DNA of 64,000 bases from Arthrobacter sp. Edens01 (GTDB lineage: Bacteria > Actinomycetota > Actinomycetes > Actinomycetales > Micrococcaceae), in NCBI RefSeq assembly GCF_001307035.1, contig NZ_LKIU01000002.1:417088-481087 (forward strand), read 5' to 3'. Made by a program: the position numbers and the translations under genes. The notes under the pieces are model-generated. The model did not search any database, had not been told where the DNA came from, and saw only the letters and a list, made by a program, of their open reading frames with translations. Each line of letters begins with the position of its first letter. Positions within the stretch are counted from its first letter, which is position 1. Positions 27,968-36,343 of this stretch are shown piece after piece.

Positions 27968-29347
27968 ATGAACAAGCGTCTTGCCCCCGCCGTCGCCGCA
28001 GCAGCTCCCGCCGGCGGGCTGACCCGCCGCAGCATGCTGGCCCTTGCCGGGCTCCTGGGCGGGACCGCCGCCCTGGCAGCCTGCGGCGGACCGTCCACTG
28101 CCGGCACCGGAGGAGCAATGGAAACTGCCGGAACCGACTGGGCGTCCATCAACGCCGCCGGCAAAATCACCTGGTGGTCCAACCACCCCGGTGCCTCGAA
28201 GCCGATCGAGGAGGAACTCATCCGCCGGTTCACAGCCAAGACCGGCATTGAGGTGGAGCTGGTGACCGCCGGCGCCGATTACGACGAAGTTGCCCAGCGC
28301 TTCCAGGCATCGGCCGGCACAAACAACGTTCCGGACCTCGTAGGCGCCAGCGATGTCTGGTGGTTCCGCTACATGATCAACGGGCAGATCCTGCCCGTCG
28401 ACGACGTAGCCGCACACCTGGGGATCGAAACGGCCGACTACAACACCGGCCTGTACAACGACTACGAGTTCAACGGGAACCACTGGGCCTTCCCATACGC
28501 CCGGTCCACCCCGCTGTTCTATTACAACCGCGACCTGTTCGCGGCGGCGGGACTGCCCGACCGTGCGCCGAAAACCTGGGAAGAGTACAACTCCTGGGCG
28601 CCGGCCCTGGCAGAGGCCAACGGCGGTGCCGTCCCCATGGCCCTCGGATCGGACACCTCCTGGTCTGCCTGGTGGTTCTGCAACATCATGTGGGGCATGG
28701 GCGGGCAGTACTCCAAGGACTGGACCCTCACCCTGGACGATCCCAGGACACTCGAAGCAGGAGAGTTCCTGCGTGGGATGATCCACGAGCGCAGGAGCGT
28801 GGCGGTTTCGGCCGCTGACTACGTAGCGGACTTCACCGCCGGAGTGAGCGCCTGCACCATCGCTTCCACCGGATCGCTGAGCGGGATTATGGAAGCGGCG
28901 AAGTTCGACGTCGGTACGGGCTTCCTTCCCGAAGGTCCTGCGGGGCCCGCGTGTCCTACGGGTGGAACAGGCATTGCCATCGCCGCGGAGAAGTCTCCCG
29001 AGCAGCAGCTGGCAGCGGCCATGTTCCTGCAGTTCATCGGCGAGCCGGAGCAGACCGCCTACTTCTCCGCGAACACCGGGTACATGCCGGTGCGGACCTC
29101 TGCCGCGGACGGCGCCGAGATGCAGGCGGTCTATGCCAAGGCACCGCAGTTCCGTACCGCCGTCGACCAGCTGGGCACAACCCGGGTACAGGACTGGGCA
29201 CGCTCCTTCGTGCCATCCGGCGACCAGCACTTGACCACCGCCCTGGAGAAGATCATGCTTCAGGACACTCCGGCGGCCGAAGCCTTCGCGGCGGCATCGG
29301 ATGCCATTGCCAAGTCCTTCGAGCAGAACGTTGAGCCGTACCTGTGA
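27968..29347 (+). CDS. ABC transporter substrate-binding lipoprotein, UgpB-like
   Basis: A 459-residue extracytoplasmic binding protein. The N-terminus has a twin-arginine motif (TRRSML, 19-24), a hydrophobic stretch and a lipobox LAAC with Cys39, so it is probably a Tat-exported lipoprotein. The mature part begins with ITWWSNHPGASKPIEEELIRRFTAKTGIEVELV, typical of the solute-binding family 1 fold. It lies 89 nt after the permeases with GGAAACC before ATG, and its stop overlaps the phosphodiesterase GTG. The neighbour argues for glycerophosphodiester or glycerol-3-phosphate as ligand, but sugar is possible. Confidence 0.87.
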   Translation: MNKRLAPAVAAAAPAGGLTRRSMLALAGLLGGTAALAACGGPSTAGTGGAMETAGTDWASINAAGKITWWSNHPGASKPIEEELIRRFTAKTGIEVELVTAGADYDEVAQRFQASAGTNNVPDLVGASDVWWFRYMINGQILPVDDVAAHLGIETADYNTGLYNDYEFNGNHWAFPYARSTPLFYYNRDLFAAAGLPDRAPKTWEEYNSWAPALAEANGGAVPMALGSDTSWSAWWFCNIMWGMGGQYSKDWTLTLDDPRTLEAGEFLRGMIHERRSVAVSAADYVADFTAGVSACTIASTGSLSGIMEAAKFDVGTGFLPEGPAGPACPTGGTGIAIAAEKSPEQQLAAAMFLQFIGEPEQTAYFSANTGYMPVRTSAADGAEMQAVYAKAPQFRTAVDQLGTTRVQDWARSFVPSGDQHLTTALEKIMLQDTPAAEAFAAASDAIAKSFEQNVEPYL

Positions 29348-30102
29348 ACCTGCTGAACATTGCCCATCGCGGCAACTCTGCACAGGCACCGGAAAACACC
29401 CTGGCTGCCTTCGCCTCGGCTGCGGCTGCAGGGGCGGGGATGATCGAGACCGATCTGCAGCTCAGCGCGGACGGAGCCGTCGTGCTGATCCACGACCAGA
29501 CCCTTGACCGCACGGGTGGCCGGGCCGGCCGGGTTGACGAGCTGACTGCCCCGGAACTGGGCCAGGCAGACGCGGGAAGCTGGTTCTCGCCGATCTTCGC
29601 CGGGGAACCCATTCCCAGGCTCGAAGACCTGGTGGACTTTGCCGCCCGGAACACCGGGCTGCGCTGGCTGCTCGAGTTCAAGGGCGATTGGACACCGGAC
29701 CAGGCCGCACCCGCGGCCGGCATGCTGCGGGATGCAGGTCTCGGCGGACGCTGCGTGCTGCAGGGTTTTTCTCCGCGCACTCTCCGCAGCCTTCAGGCGG
29801 CGGCACCGGACATTGACCGCGGGCTGCTCATCACGCTGCCCCCCGCTCCGGGGGAGGAGCAGCACCTCCTTGGCTTCCTGGCAGAAACCGGTGCCGGCTA
29901 CTGCAACCCCCACGGGGGTGTCCTGGAAGCATCGCCGCAGCTGGTTTCAGCCCTCCAGGCTGCGGGCGTGAAAGTCTGCACCTGGACACTGAACCTGCCG
30001 GAGCAGTGGGCGGCAGCAGCAGCCGCGGGAGTCGACGGGATCATTACTGACCGGCCCGCCGAGCTTGCCGCCTGGATCGCGGGCATCCCGGATACCCCTT
30101 GA
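29344..30102 (+). CDS. Glycerophosphodiester phosphodiesterase
   Basis: A 252-residue GDPD TIM-barrel enzyme, hydrolysing glycerophosphodiesters to glycerol-3-phosphate and an alcohol. Catalytic motifs: IAHRGNSAQAPENTLAAF (HR..PENT), GAGMIETDLQLSADGAVVLIHDQTLDRTG (E.D and HD) and LLEFKGDW. No signal peptide, so it acts in the cytoplasm like UgpQ. GTG start overlaps the binding-protein stop by 4 nt. The arrangement permease-permease-binding protein-GDPD matches Ugp operons. Confidence 0.92.
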   Translation: MNLLNIAHRGNSAQAPENTLAAFASAAAAGAGMIETDLQLSADGAVVLIHDQTLDRTGGRAGRVDELTAPELGQADAGSWFSPIFAGEPIPRLEDLVDFAARNTGLRWLLEFKGDWTPDQAAPAAGMLRDAGLGGRCVLQGFSPRTLRSLQAAAPDIDRGLLITLPPAPGEEQHLLGFLAETGAGYCNPHGGVLEASPQLVSALQAAGVKVCTWTLNLPEQWAAAAAAGVDGIITDRPAELAAWIAGIPDTP

Positions 30103-30126
30103 CGGACGCGGCAGCGGCGGCAGGAT

Positions 30127-30155
30127 TTAACTTATCCGGCCCTGTGCCGTAGAGT
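30127..30155 (+). promoter_or_regulatory. Candidate infA promoter
   Basis: TTAACT (30127-30132), 17-nt spacer, TAGAGT (30150-30155), about 130 nt before infA. The intervening leader contains short inverted repeats (CCAACCGG/CCGGCTGG). Confidence 0.5.
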
Positions 30156-30290
30156 TATCTGTTGGTTGTCTCTACATTCGTGCCCTTTTCCAACCGGTTT
30201 CGACCGGCTGGATGGGCTTGGGGAGAGACCATCTAACACCAAAAACCGCTGCCCCTGCAATTAAGGGCGGCACAGACGTTAGCGGAGGAT

Positions 30291-30512
30291 ATGGCCAAGA
30301 AAGACGGCGTCATAGAGATTGAGGGCTCGGTCAACGAAGCCCTGCCCAATGCGATGTTCCGCGTTGAGCTGGCCAACGGCCACATTGTGCTCGCACACAT
30401 CTCGGGAAAGATGCGTCAACACTACATTCGCATCCTCCCCGGAGACCGCGTTGTGGTGGAACTTAGCCCGTACGACCTCACCCGGGGCCGTATCGTCTAC
30501 CGCTACAAGTAA
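30291..30512 (+). CDS. infA: Translation initiation factor IF-1
   Basis: A 73-residue OB-fold protein, [73 protein letters not shown], of standard size. It blocks the A site during initiation. CGGAGGAT precedes the ATG. Beginning of the alpha part of the ribosomal cluster; normally adjacent to map, but here separated from it by about 5.8 kb of accessory genes. Confidence 0.99.
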   Translation: MAKKDGVIEIEGSVNEALPNAMFRVELANGHIVLAHISGKMRQHYIRILPGDRVVVELSPYDLTRGRIVYRYK

Positions 30513-30581
30513 CAACCAAGGCTCCGGCTTCCTCCCAGGAGGGGACCGGAGTTCAACCCTGCAACCACGCAAAGGAAAACC

Positions 30582-30695
30582 ATGAAGGTCCAGCCGAGCG
30601 TCAAGCAGATCTGCGATAAGTGCAAGGTGATTCGCCGTAACGGCCGAGTCATGGTGATCTGCGAGAACCCGCGCCACAAGCAGCGCCAGGGCTAA
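30582..30695 (+). CDS. rpmJ: 50S ribosomal protein L36
   Basis: A 37-residue protein, [21 protein letters not shown] and onward to HKQRQG. It has the zinc-type ligands C11, C14, C27 and H32 (CxxC...C....H). AAAGGAAA precedes the ATG. L36 helps organise 23S rRNA near the GTPase centre. It sits in the conserved infA-rpmJ-rpsM order. Confidence 0.98.
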   Translation: MKVQPSVKQICDKCKVIRRNGRVMVICENPRHKQRQG

Positions 30696-30876
30696 CAAGC
30701 GCTCTTTGTTCCGGCCCCAGGCCGCGGACGCGCCCAAGCCCACGCGTAGTAGTAATTGAATATGGCAGTACAGCGTCTGATACGCGTGACGCACACCCCC
30801 GGTACGGAGGCCGGGGACCTGGAAACAGGGACGTACTGCTTCAGACCTCCGGTAACACCAAAGGAGAACCGCCAAT

Positions 30877-31254
30877 ATGGCACGTCTCGCCGGCGTAGAC
30901 ATTCCCCGCGAAAAGCGGGTTGTCATTGCGCTTACCTACATCTACGGCGTGGGCAAGACCCGTGCAGAGCAGACCCTTGCCGAGACCGGCATTAGCCCGG
31001 ATACTCGCGTCAAGGACCTCACCGATGCTGAACTCGTTCAGCTGCGTGACTACATCGAGGGCAACTTCAAGGTTGAGGGTGACCTCCGCCGCGAGGTAGC
31101 AGCCGACATCCGCCGCAAGGTTGAGATCGGCAGCTACCAGGGCATTCGCCACCGCCGCGGTATGCCTGTCCATGGCCAGCGCACCAAGACCAACGCTCGT
31201 ACCCGCAAGGGCCCGAAGCGCACCGTTGCCGGTAAGAAGAAGGCCGGCCGCTAA
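30877..31254 (+). CDS. rpsM: 30S ribosomal protein S13
   Basis: A 125-residue S13, [34 protein letters not shown], with the helix-hairpin-helix segment and basic tail [35 protein letters not shown]. It forms the head bridge to the 50S and contacts P-site tRNA. AAAGGAGAA lies upstream. A gap of 181 nt separates it from rpmJ, with a weak promoter-like pair (TTGAAT at 30756) inside. Confidence 0.98.
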   Translation: MARLAGVDIPREKRVVIALTYIYGVGKTRAEQTLAETGISPDTRVKDLTDAELVQLRDYIEGNFKVEGDLRREVAADIRRKVEIGSYQGIRHRRGMPVHGQRTKTNARTRKGPKRTVAGKKKAGR

Positions 31255-31323
31255 ATCTAGCGGTCTCCAGGCCAACGGCCTGCACAGCAGGTCACCTATT
31301 CCAAACTCTTTGTAGGAGAAGTA

Positions 31324-31725
31324 ATGCCCCCCAAGACTCGTGGAGCGGTACGCAAGCCGCGTCGCAAGGATAAGAAGAATATCGCGCTGGGCCAGGCGCA
31401 TATCAAGAGCACTTTTAACAACACCATCGTCTCCATCACGGACCCGACCGGTGCTGTTATCTCATGGGCTTCCGCCGGTGAGGTTGGCTTCAAGGGCTCC
31501 CGTAAGTCCACTCCCTTCGCTGCACAGATGGCTGCCGAAGCTGCTGCCAAGCGTGCACAGGAGCACGGCGTCCGCAAGGTCGACGTCTTCGTGAAGGGTC
31601 CGGGATCCGGCCGCGAAACCGCGATCCGTTCGCTGCAGGCCACCGGCCTGGAAGTTGGCACCATTCAGGATGTCACCCCGAGCGCACACAACGGCTGCCG
31701 TCCCCCGAAGCGCCGCCGCGTATAA
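31324..31725 (+). CDS. rpsK: 30S ribosomal protein S11
   Basis: A 133-residue S11, ending [18 protein letters not shown], with [44 protein letters not shown]. It lies on the platform near the mRNA exit. GTAGGAGAAGTA precedes ATG 31324. Confidence 0.98.
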   Translation: MPPKTRGAVRKPRRKDKKNIALGQAHIKSTFNNTIVSITDPTGAVISWASAGEVGFKGSRKSTPFAAQMAAEAAAKRAQEHGVRKVDVFVKGPGSGRETAIRSLQATGLEVGTIQDVTPSAHNGCRPPKRRRV

Positions 31726-31749
31726 GCAGCACTGCGGTTCCGGTTTCCT

Positions 31750-31790
31750 TCCGGCGGGCATTTCGCTTTTCGAAGCGGGTGTCCGCCGGA
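31750..31790 (+). other. Hairpin between rpsK and rpoA
   Basis: Outer arms TCCGGCGG/CCGCCGGA and inner arms CGCTT/AAGCG with a TTCG loop form a long interrupted stem. No U-tract. Likely an RNA stability or regulatory element in the 175-nt rpsK-rpoA spacer. Confidence 0.5.
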
Positions 31791-31906
31791 GGAGCCGGTC
31801 CAGGGCTGGCTGTTAGCCGTCCAAGACGCCCGCGGAAGACCCGTCGTCGTCGTTTCCACCATTTGTGTTGCGTCATATAGCGGACGCTCGCTGAAAGGAA
31901 ATGCAA

Positions 31907-32917
31907 GTGCTCATTGCACAGCGCCCCACCCTCACTGAAGAAGTAGTAGCCGACAACCGGTCACGGTTCATCATCGAACCGCTGGAACCCGGCTTCGGTT
32001 ACACGCTTGGCAACTCGCTTCGCCGTACGCTCCTTTCCTCCATCCCCGGTGCAGCTGTAACCAGCATCCGGATCGACGGAGTTCTGCATGAGTTCACCAC
32101 CGTTCCGGGTGTTAAGGAGGATGTCACTGAGATCATCCTTAACGTCAAGAACCTCTCGGTGTCCTCCGAGCACGACGAGCCCGTCGTGGCCTACCTGCGC
32201 AAGCAGGGCCCCGGCGTCGTCACCGCCGCGGACATTGCTCCGCCGGCCGGTGTGGAGTTCCACAACCCGGATCTGCACATTGCCACCCTGAACTCGAAGG
32301 GCAAGTTCGAGCTCGAACTGACCATCGAGCGTGGACGTGGCTACGTTTCCGCTAGCCAGAACAAGTCCGGCGACCAGGAGATCGGCCGTATTCCGGTTGA
32401 CTCCATCTACTCGCCGGTCCTGAAGGTGACCTTCCGCGTGGAAGCCACCCGTGTCGAGCAGCGCACCGACTTCGACCGCCTGATCGTCGACGTCGAAACC
32501 AAGGACGCCATTGCACCGCGCGACGCTGTCGCCTCTGCAGGCACCACCCTGGTTGAGCTTTTCGGCCTGGCACGTGAACTGAACACCGCAGCTGAAGGCA
32601 TCGAAATTGGCCCGAGCCCGACGGATGCCGCACTGGCAGCCGACATGGCCCTGCCGATCGAGGACCTTGAGCTGACCGTGCGCTCCTACAACTGCCTCAA
32701 GCGCGAAGGCATCCACACCGTGGGTGAACTCGTTGCCCGCTCCGAGGCTGACCTGATGGACATTCGTAACTTCGGTGCGAAGTCCATCGACGAGGTGAAG
32801 GCAAAGCTGGTCGAACTGGGTCTGTCCCTGAAGGATTCCCCTCCCGGGTTTGATCTGGCCGCCCGCGCCGCAGCCATCGAAGAGGACGAGTCCGAGTTCT
32901 CGGACGACGAGCTCTAA
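31907..32917 (+). CDS. rpoA: RNA polymerase subunit alpha
   Basis: A 336-residue alpha subunit. The N-terminal dimerisation domain includes [34 protein letters not shown]. After an acidic linker, the C-terminal domain ([53 protein letters not shown]) contacts UP elements and activators. GTG 31907 is preferred over ATG 31901: AAGGA is 7 nt from the GTG but only about 1 nt from the ATG, and actinobacterial alpha usually starts (M)LIAQRP. Standard neighbours rpsK and rplQ. Confidence 0.98.
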   Translation: MLIAQRPTLTEEVVADNRSRFIIEPLEPGFGYTLGNSLRRTLLSSIPGAAVTSIRIDGVLHEFTTVPGVKEDVTEIILNVKNLSVSSEHDEPVVAYLRKQGPGVVTAADIAPPAGVEFHNPDLHIATLNSKGKFELELTIERGRGYVSASQNKSGDQEIGRIPVDSIYSPVLKVTFRVEATRVEQRTDFDRLIVDVETKDAIAPRDAVASAGTTLVELFGLARELNTAAEGIEIGPSPTDAALAADMALPIEDLELTVRSYNCLKREGIHTVGELVARSEADLMDIRNFGAKSIDEVKAKLVELGLSLKDSPPGFDLAARAAAIEEDESEFSDDEL

Positions 32918-32982
32918 ACACGCAAAATCTTGCCGTAAGTGCCATGAGGTACTTCAGCGGCACCGTTTGAGGAGAAAAAGTA

Positions 32983-33537
32983 ATGCCTACACCCACCAAG
33001 GGTAAGCGCCTCGGAGGCAGCCCGGCTCACCAGCGCCTGATGCTGGCGAACCTGGCAGCCCAGCTGTTCGAGCACAAGCAGATCACCACCACGGTGACCA
33101 AGGCCAAGCGCCTGCGCCCGTACGCCGAGCGCCTGATCACCTTCGCAAAGCGTGGAGACCTGTCTTCCCGCCGCCGCGTCCTGGCCCTGATCTCTGACAA
33201 GGGACTCGTTCACGAGCTCTTCACCGAGATCGCACCGGCTGTCGCCCAGCGCGACGGCGGTTACACCCGCATCACCAAGATCGGCAACCGCAAGGGCGAC
33301 AACGCTCCCATGGCTGTCATCGAACTGGTGCTGGAACCGCTTTCCGCCAAGCAGTCTGTCGTAGCAGAAGCATCCACCGCTGCTGCTGCCGCAGCTCCGG
33401 CTCCGGTTGCCGAGTCCGCTGATTCTGCCGAGTCCGCTGACTCCGCAGAGTCTGCCGAGTCTGCTGACTCCGCCGATTCGGCCGAGTCCGCTGAGTCTGC
33501 TGACGAAGCTGCTGAGGAAACCGAAGAGAAGAAGTAA
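32983..33537 (+). CDS. rplQ: 50S ribosomal protein L17 with an acidic repeat tail
   Basis: A 184-residue L17. The core [67 protein letters not shown] and the downstream fold end near residue 125. The rest is a low-complexity tail: Ala/Pro-rich, then eleven Ala-(Glu/Asp)-Ser/Glu triplets, then AAEETEEKK. Bacterial L17 is normally about 120-130 residues. GGAGAAAAAG precedes the ATG. Confidence 0.97.
   Translation: MPTPTKGKRLGGSPAHQRLMLANLAAQLFEHKQITTTVTKAKRLRPYAERLITFAKRGDLSSRRRVLALISDKGLVHELFTEIAPAVAQRDGGYTRITKIGNRKGDNAPMAVIELVLEPLSAKQSVVAEASTAAAAAAPAPVAESADSAESADSAESAESADSADSAESAESADEAAEETEEKK
33409..33507 (+). repeat. Tandem 9-nt coding repeats in the L17 tail
   Basis: Codons 143-175 of rplQ read as AES/ADS triplets in the order [33 protein letters not shown]. 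The 9-nt units vary at synonymous sites (gct/gcc/gca, tct/tcc/tcg), so the repeat is not a fresh slippage product but an older, selected or drifting array. Confidence 0.85.
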
Positions 33538-33562
33538 TTCTCTGATTAGCCCGCTGTGCCCT

Positions 33563-33568
33563 TAATAT
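33563..33568 (+). promoter_or_regulatory. Candidate -10 of a leaderless truA promoter
   Basis: TAATAT at 33563-33568, then 6 nt (TGGGGT) to ATG 33575. This is the spacing expected for a leaderless start; the -35 is weak. Confidence 0.5.
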
Positions 33569-33574
33569 TGGGGT

Positions 33575-34504
33575 ATGACGATCGAGAGGCCCGCTGTCCC
33601 TAACCCGGACGGCGGGCCTCTTCGTATTCGCCTGGACCTTTCCTACGACGGCGGGCCGTTTGCAGGGTGGGCAACCCAGCCCGGGCTGCTGACTGTCCAG
33701 GGAACGCTGGAGACCGCCCTTGCCGTCTTGTTCCGGCGTCCGGTCCGTGTCACTGTGGCCGGCCGAACCGATGCGGGCGTCCACGCCCGTGGACAGGTGG
33801 TCCACTTCGATACCCCGGAAGACCAGTGGATAGCGCAGGCCCGCAGTACCGACCTCGAACCCGCCGAAGCCTTCCGGCGCAGGCTCCGGGGAGTCCTGAA
33901 CCGCGAGCTGACGGTTCCGCTGAAGGAAGCCGGTCTCTCCAAGCGCACGGTTGAGGCCATGGCAGGGGCGATCGAGGTGCATCAGGCGTCCATAGCGCCC
34001 CGCGGTTTCGATGCCCGCTTCTCCGCCTTGTGGCGCCGCTACAGCTACCGCATTGCGGACCGGCAGCAGACCTGGGACCCGCTTCAGCGCAACGTCACCC
34101 TGTGGCACAAAACGACGCTGGATGAGGATGCGATGAATGAGGCAGCGCAGAGCGTGCTGGGCGTCCAGGATTTCCTGTCCTTCTGCAAACCCCGCATGGG
34201 TGCCACCACTATCCGGGAATTGCAGGAGTTCAACTTCTCCCGGCGCCCGGACGGGATCCTGGAAGCGCACCTGAAGGCGGATGCCTTTTGCCACAACATG
34301 GTCCGGTCCCTGATTGGAGGCGCCCTCCTGGTTGGAACGGGGGAGCGGAAGCCGGCCTGGCTGGCCGAGCGGATGTTTGCCCGGATTCGGGATTCAAACT
34401 CCAAGCTGGCCCCGCCGCATCCGCTGGTACTTGAAGAGGTGAAGTATCCCAGCGGTGCTGAGCTGGCCGCCCGAGCGGAAACGACACGGGCACTCAGAGG
34501 GTAG
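33575..34504 (+). CDS. truA: tRNA pseudouridine(38-40) synthase
   Basis: A 309-residue TruA. The catalytic Asp lies in VAGRTDAGVHARGQVVHFDT, and the N-terminal RLDLSYDGGPFAGWATQPGLLTVQGTLE and C-terminal FCHNMVRSLIGGALLVG are characteristic. It isomerises uridines 38-40 in the anticodon arm. It follows rplQ by 37 nt, a conserved position, and may have its own leaderless transcript. Confidence 0.97.
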   Translation: MTIERPAVPNPDGGPLRIRLDLSYDGGPFAGWATQPGLLTVQGTLETALAVLFRRPVRVTVAGRTDAGVHARGQVVHFDTPEDQWIAQARSTDLEPAEAFRRRLRGVLNRELTVPLKEAGLSKRTVEAMAGAIEVHQASIAPRGFDARFSALWRRYSYRIADRQQTWDPLQRNVTLWHKTTLDEDAMNEAAQSVLGVQDFLSFCKPRMGATTIRELQEFNFSRRPDGILEAHLKADAFCHNMVRSLIGGALLVGTGERKPAWLAERMFARIRDSNSKLAPPHPLVLEEVKYPSGAELAARAETTRALRG

Positions 34505-34539
34505 AATGGACTCCAGCAGCAGCGTGCCTGCCGGGACTT

Positions 34540-34568
34540 TTGACCTGACCCGGCAAGCAGGCTATTGT
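34540..34568 (+). promoter_or_regulatory. Candidate rplM-rpsI promoter
   Basis: TTGACC (34540-34545), 17-nt spacer, TATTGT (34563-34568). This is the best housekeeping-type promoter in the window. It leaves a leader of about 208 nt before rplM that contains short inverted repeats (for example GGCTC/GAGCC near 34618) and could carry an r-protein control site; no known leader class was recognised in 34505-34783. Confidence 0.65.
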
Positions 34569-34783
34569 TTATAGTCGTTGTGCGTGTCCTACCTCGATAG
34601 GCCTATGCCCACGGGAGCGGCTCAGTTGCAGAGCCACCTGGCCCCGGGGAAATAGCCGAGATCTCAGGACCACTGGTTAATTCAGTCCTCACCTGACCAT
34701 CCGGTAACGCATAGAGAAGCTGCACTGCGTATGGCATCCATGCGCGGCGCGCCACCTAAGAAGAAGAAACGAAGGCAAAAACC

Positions 34784-35227
34784 GTGCGTACGTACACCCC
34801 GAAGCCCGGCGACATCAACCGCCAGTGGCACGTCATTGACGCCACCGACGTTGTCCTAGGCCGTCTTGCCAGCCAGACCGCAACACTGCTGCGCGGAAAG
34901 CACAAGCCGACCTTTGCTCCCCACATGGACATGGGCGATTTCGTCATCATCATCAACGCTGAGAAGGTTGCCCTGACCGGCGCCAAGCTCGAACAGAAGC
35001 GTGCCTACCGCCACTCCGGTTTCCCGGGCGGCCTGTCCTCTGTCAACTATGCCGAACTGCTGGAAAAGAACCCGGTGCGTGCAGTTGAGAAGGCCATCCG
35101 CGGCATGCTGCCCAAGAACTCCCTCGCTGCACAGCAGATGGGCAAGCTGAAGGTATACAAGGGTGCCGAGCACCCGCATGCAGCCCAGCAGCCCAAGACC
35201 TTCGAAATCACCCAGGTCGCCCAGTAG
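34784..35227 (+). CDS. rplM: 50S ribosomal protein L13
   Basis: A 147-residue L13, [66 protein letters not shown] to [10 protein letters not shown], normal length. An early 50S assembly protein. GTG start at 34784. Co-transcribed with rpsI 39 nt downstream. Confidence 0.98.
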   Translation: MRTYTPKPGDINRQWHVIDATDVVLGRLASQTATLLRGKHKPTFAPHMDMGDFVIIINAEKVALTGAKLEQKRAYRHSGFPGGLSSVNYAELLEKNPVRAVEKAIRGMLPKNSLAAQQMGKLKVYKGAEHPHAAQQPKTFEITQVAQ

Positions 35228-35266
35228 TTCTGGCCCGCCAACTAAGAAATTAATTCAAGGAGAATC

Positions 35267-35764
35267 GTGGCTCAGAACACTGAAGAGCTCAATGAAAACA
35301 CCGAGGAGCTCACCAGCTACACCTCGGAAACCCCTGACGCTGCCGAATCGGCAGTCAAGGAGCGCCCGGCACTGACCGTCGCAGGTTCGGCTGTTGGCCG
35401 CCGCAAGGAAGCAATCGCCCGCGTGCGTGTTGTCCCCGGCACCGGCAAGTGGATCGTCAACGGCCGCGAGCTGTCTGACTACTTCCCGAACAAGCTGCAC
35501 CAGCAGGAAGTCAACGAGCCGTTCAAGCTCCTCGACCTGGACGGCGCATACGACGTCATCGCCCGTATCCACGGCGGCGGCGCTTCCGGCCAGGCCGGCG
35601 CACTGCGTCTCGGCGTTGCCCGCTCGCTGAACGAGATCGACCGCGAGAACAACCGCCCGGCCCTGAAGAAGGCCGGCTTCCTGACTCGTGACGCCCGCGT
35701 CATCGAGCGCAAGAAGGCAGGTCTCAAGAAGGCCCGCAAGGCACCTCAGTACTCCAAGCGCTAA
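35267..35764 (+). CDS. rpsI: 30S ribosomal protein S9
   Basis: A 165-residue S9. An acidic N-terminal extension of about 40 residues ([31 protein letters not shown]) precedes the core [37 protein letters not shown]. The C-terminal RKAPQYSKR reaches the P-site tRNA. Start GTG 35267, with AAGGAGAA upstream. Confidence 0.98.
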   Translation: MAQNTEELNENTEELTSYTSETPDAAESAVKERPALTVAGSAVGRRKEAIARVRVVPGTGKWIVNGRELSDYFPNKLHQQEVNEPFKLLDLDGAYDVIARIHGGGASGQAGALRLGVARSLNEIDRENNRPALKKAGFLTRDARVIERKKAGLKKARKAPQYSKR

Positions 35765-35825
35765 AAAGCGCCTTCCCTTTGTGCTGCCGCTGGCGCGTCA
35801 GCACAAAGGGGCCCGCGGCGCTTTT
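35764..35825 (+). terminator. Terminator of rplM-rpsI
   Basis: Outer arms AAAAGCGC/GCGCTTTT and inner arms CCCTTTGTGCTG/CAGCACAAAGGG form a long interrupted stem that begins at the rpsI stop codon and ends in TTTT. Confidence 0.85.
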
Positions 35826-35831
35826 CAGTGC

Positions 35832-35967
35832 TTGGCTCCACAAGCGCTGATCCAGCGTGGCTCGCAAACCCCCGGTCCTGCCGGGGGTTTTTGCGTATGG
35901 GTTGGCTCCACAAGCGCTAATCCAGGCACGGACGCTCAAAGCCCCCGGTTCTTACCGGGGGCTTTTT
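35832..35967 (+). repeat. Tandem 70-bp repeat, each copy an element plus a terminator hairpin
   Basis: A 24-nt element at 35832-35855 recurs at 35902-35925 with a single G/A difference, exactly 70 nt apart, both containing TTGGCTCC and AGCGCT. Each copy is followed by a hairpin with a U-tract: 35866-35892 (AAACCCCCGG, TCCTG, CCGGGGGTTTTT) and 35938-35967 (GCCCCCGG, TTCTTA, CCGGGGGC, TTTTT). The spacer sequences and loops differ more than the 24-nt element, so the element itself is the conserved part. No function is assigned. Confidence 0.8.
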
Positions 35968-36343
35968 GCTTGCCAGGATTCGGTTGGGCGTGATTTAGAC
36001 CGCCAGACTAGGCCATATTGCTCACAGCCGTATTCACGCCGGGATAGCGGTGTATCCCCTGGTTGTCACGTGCCAAGGGCCGCCGGGGAGCGTGTCCGAT
36101 GACGCGCTTGCGGAGTTGGAAAACCCGGCACCAGCTCGAACGGAGGGAGCAGTAAACCCCCTAGCCAATGCCGGGTTCGATCATTGGAGCCCGAAAATGA
36201 TCGGGAAACCGGGCTGCGTTCTGCCGCACCACGTTTCGCCGCAGGCGATACTGAGGTGGCAGAATAGGCCCGGGGGATGCGCCTGTGCACCCTGAACCGG
36301 GCTACTCATTCCCCGGCGACCACATGCTGTAAGGATTTTTTCT
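35968..36343 (+). other. Intergenic region upstream of glmM
   Basis: These 376 nt show no convincing gene; an open frame at 36050-36295 has no recognisable protein features. A short inverted repeat GGGATAGCGGTGTATCCC lies near 36041-36058. No clear promoter for glmM was found, and there is no strong ribosome-binding match directly before its ATG. Confidence 0.4.

Noticed and set aside
36050-36295. 81-codon open frame upstream of glmM.
   Set aside because: No ribosome site, no hydrophobic or domain pattern, and atypical composition for this genome; treated as non-coding.
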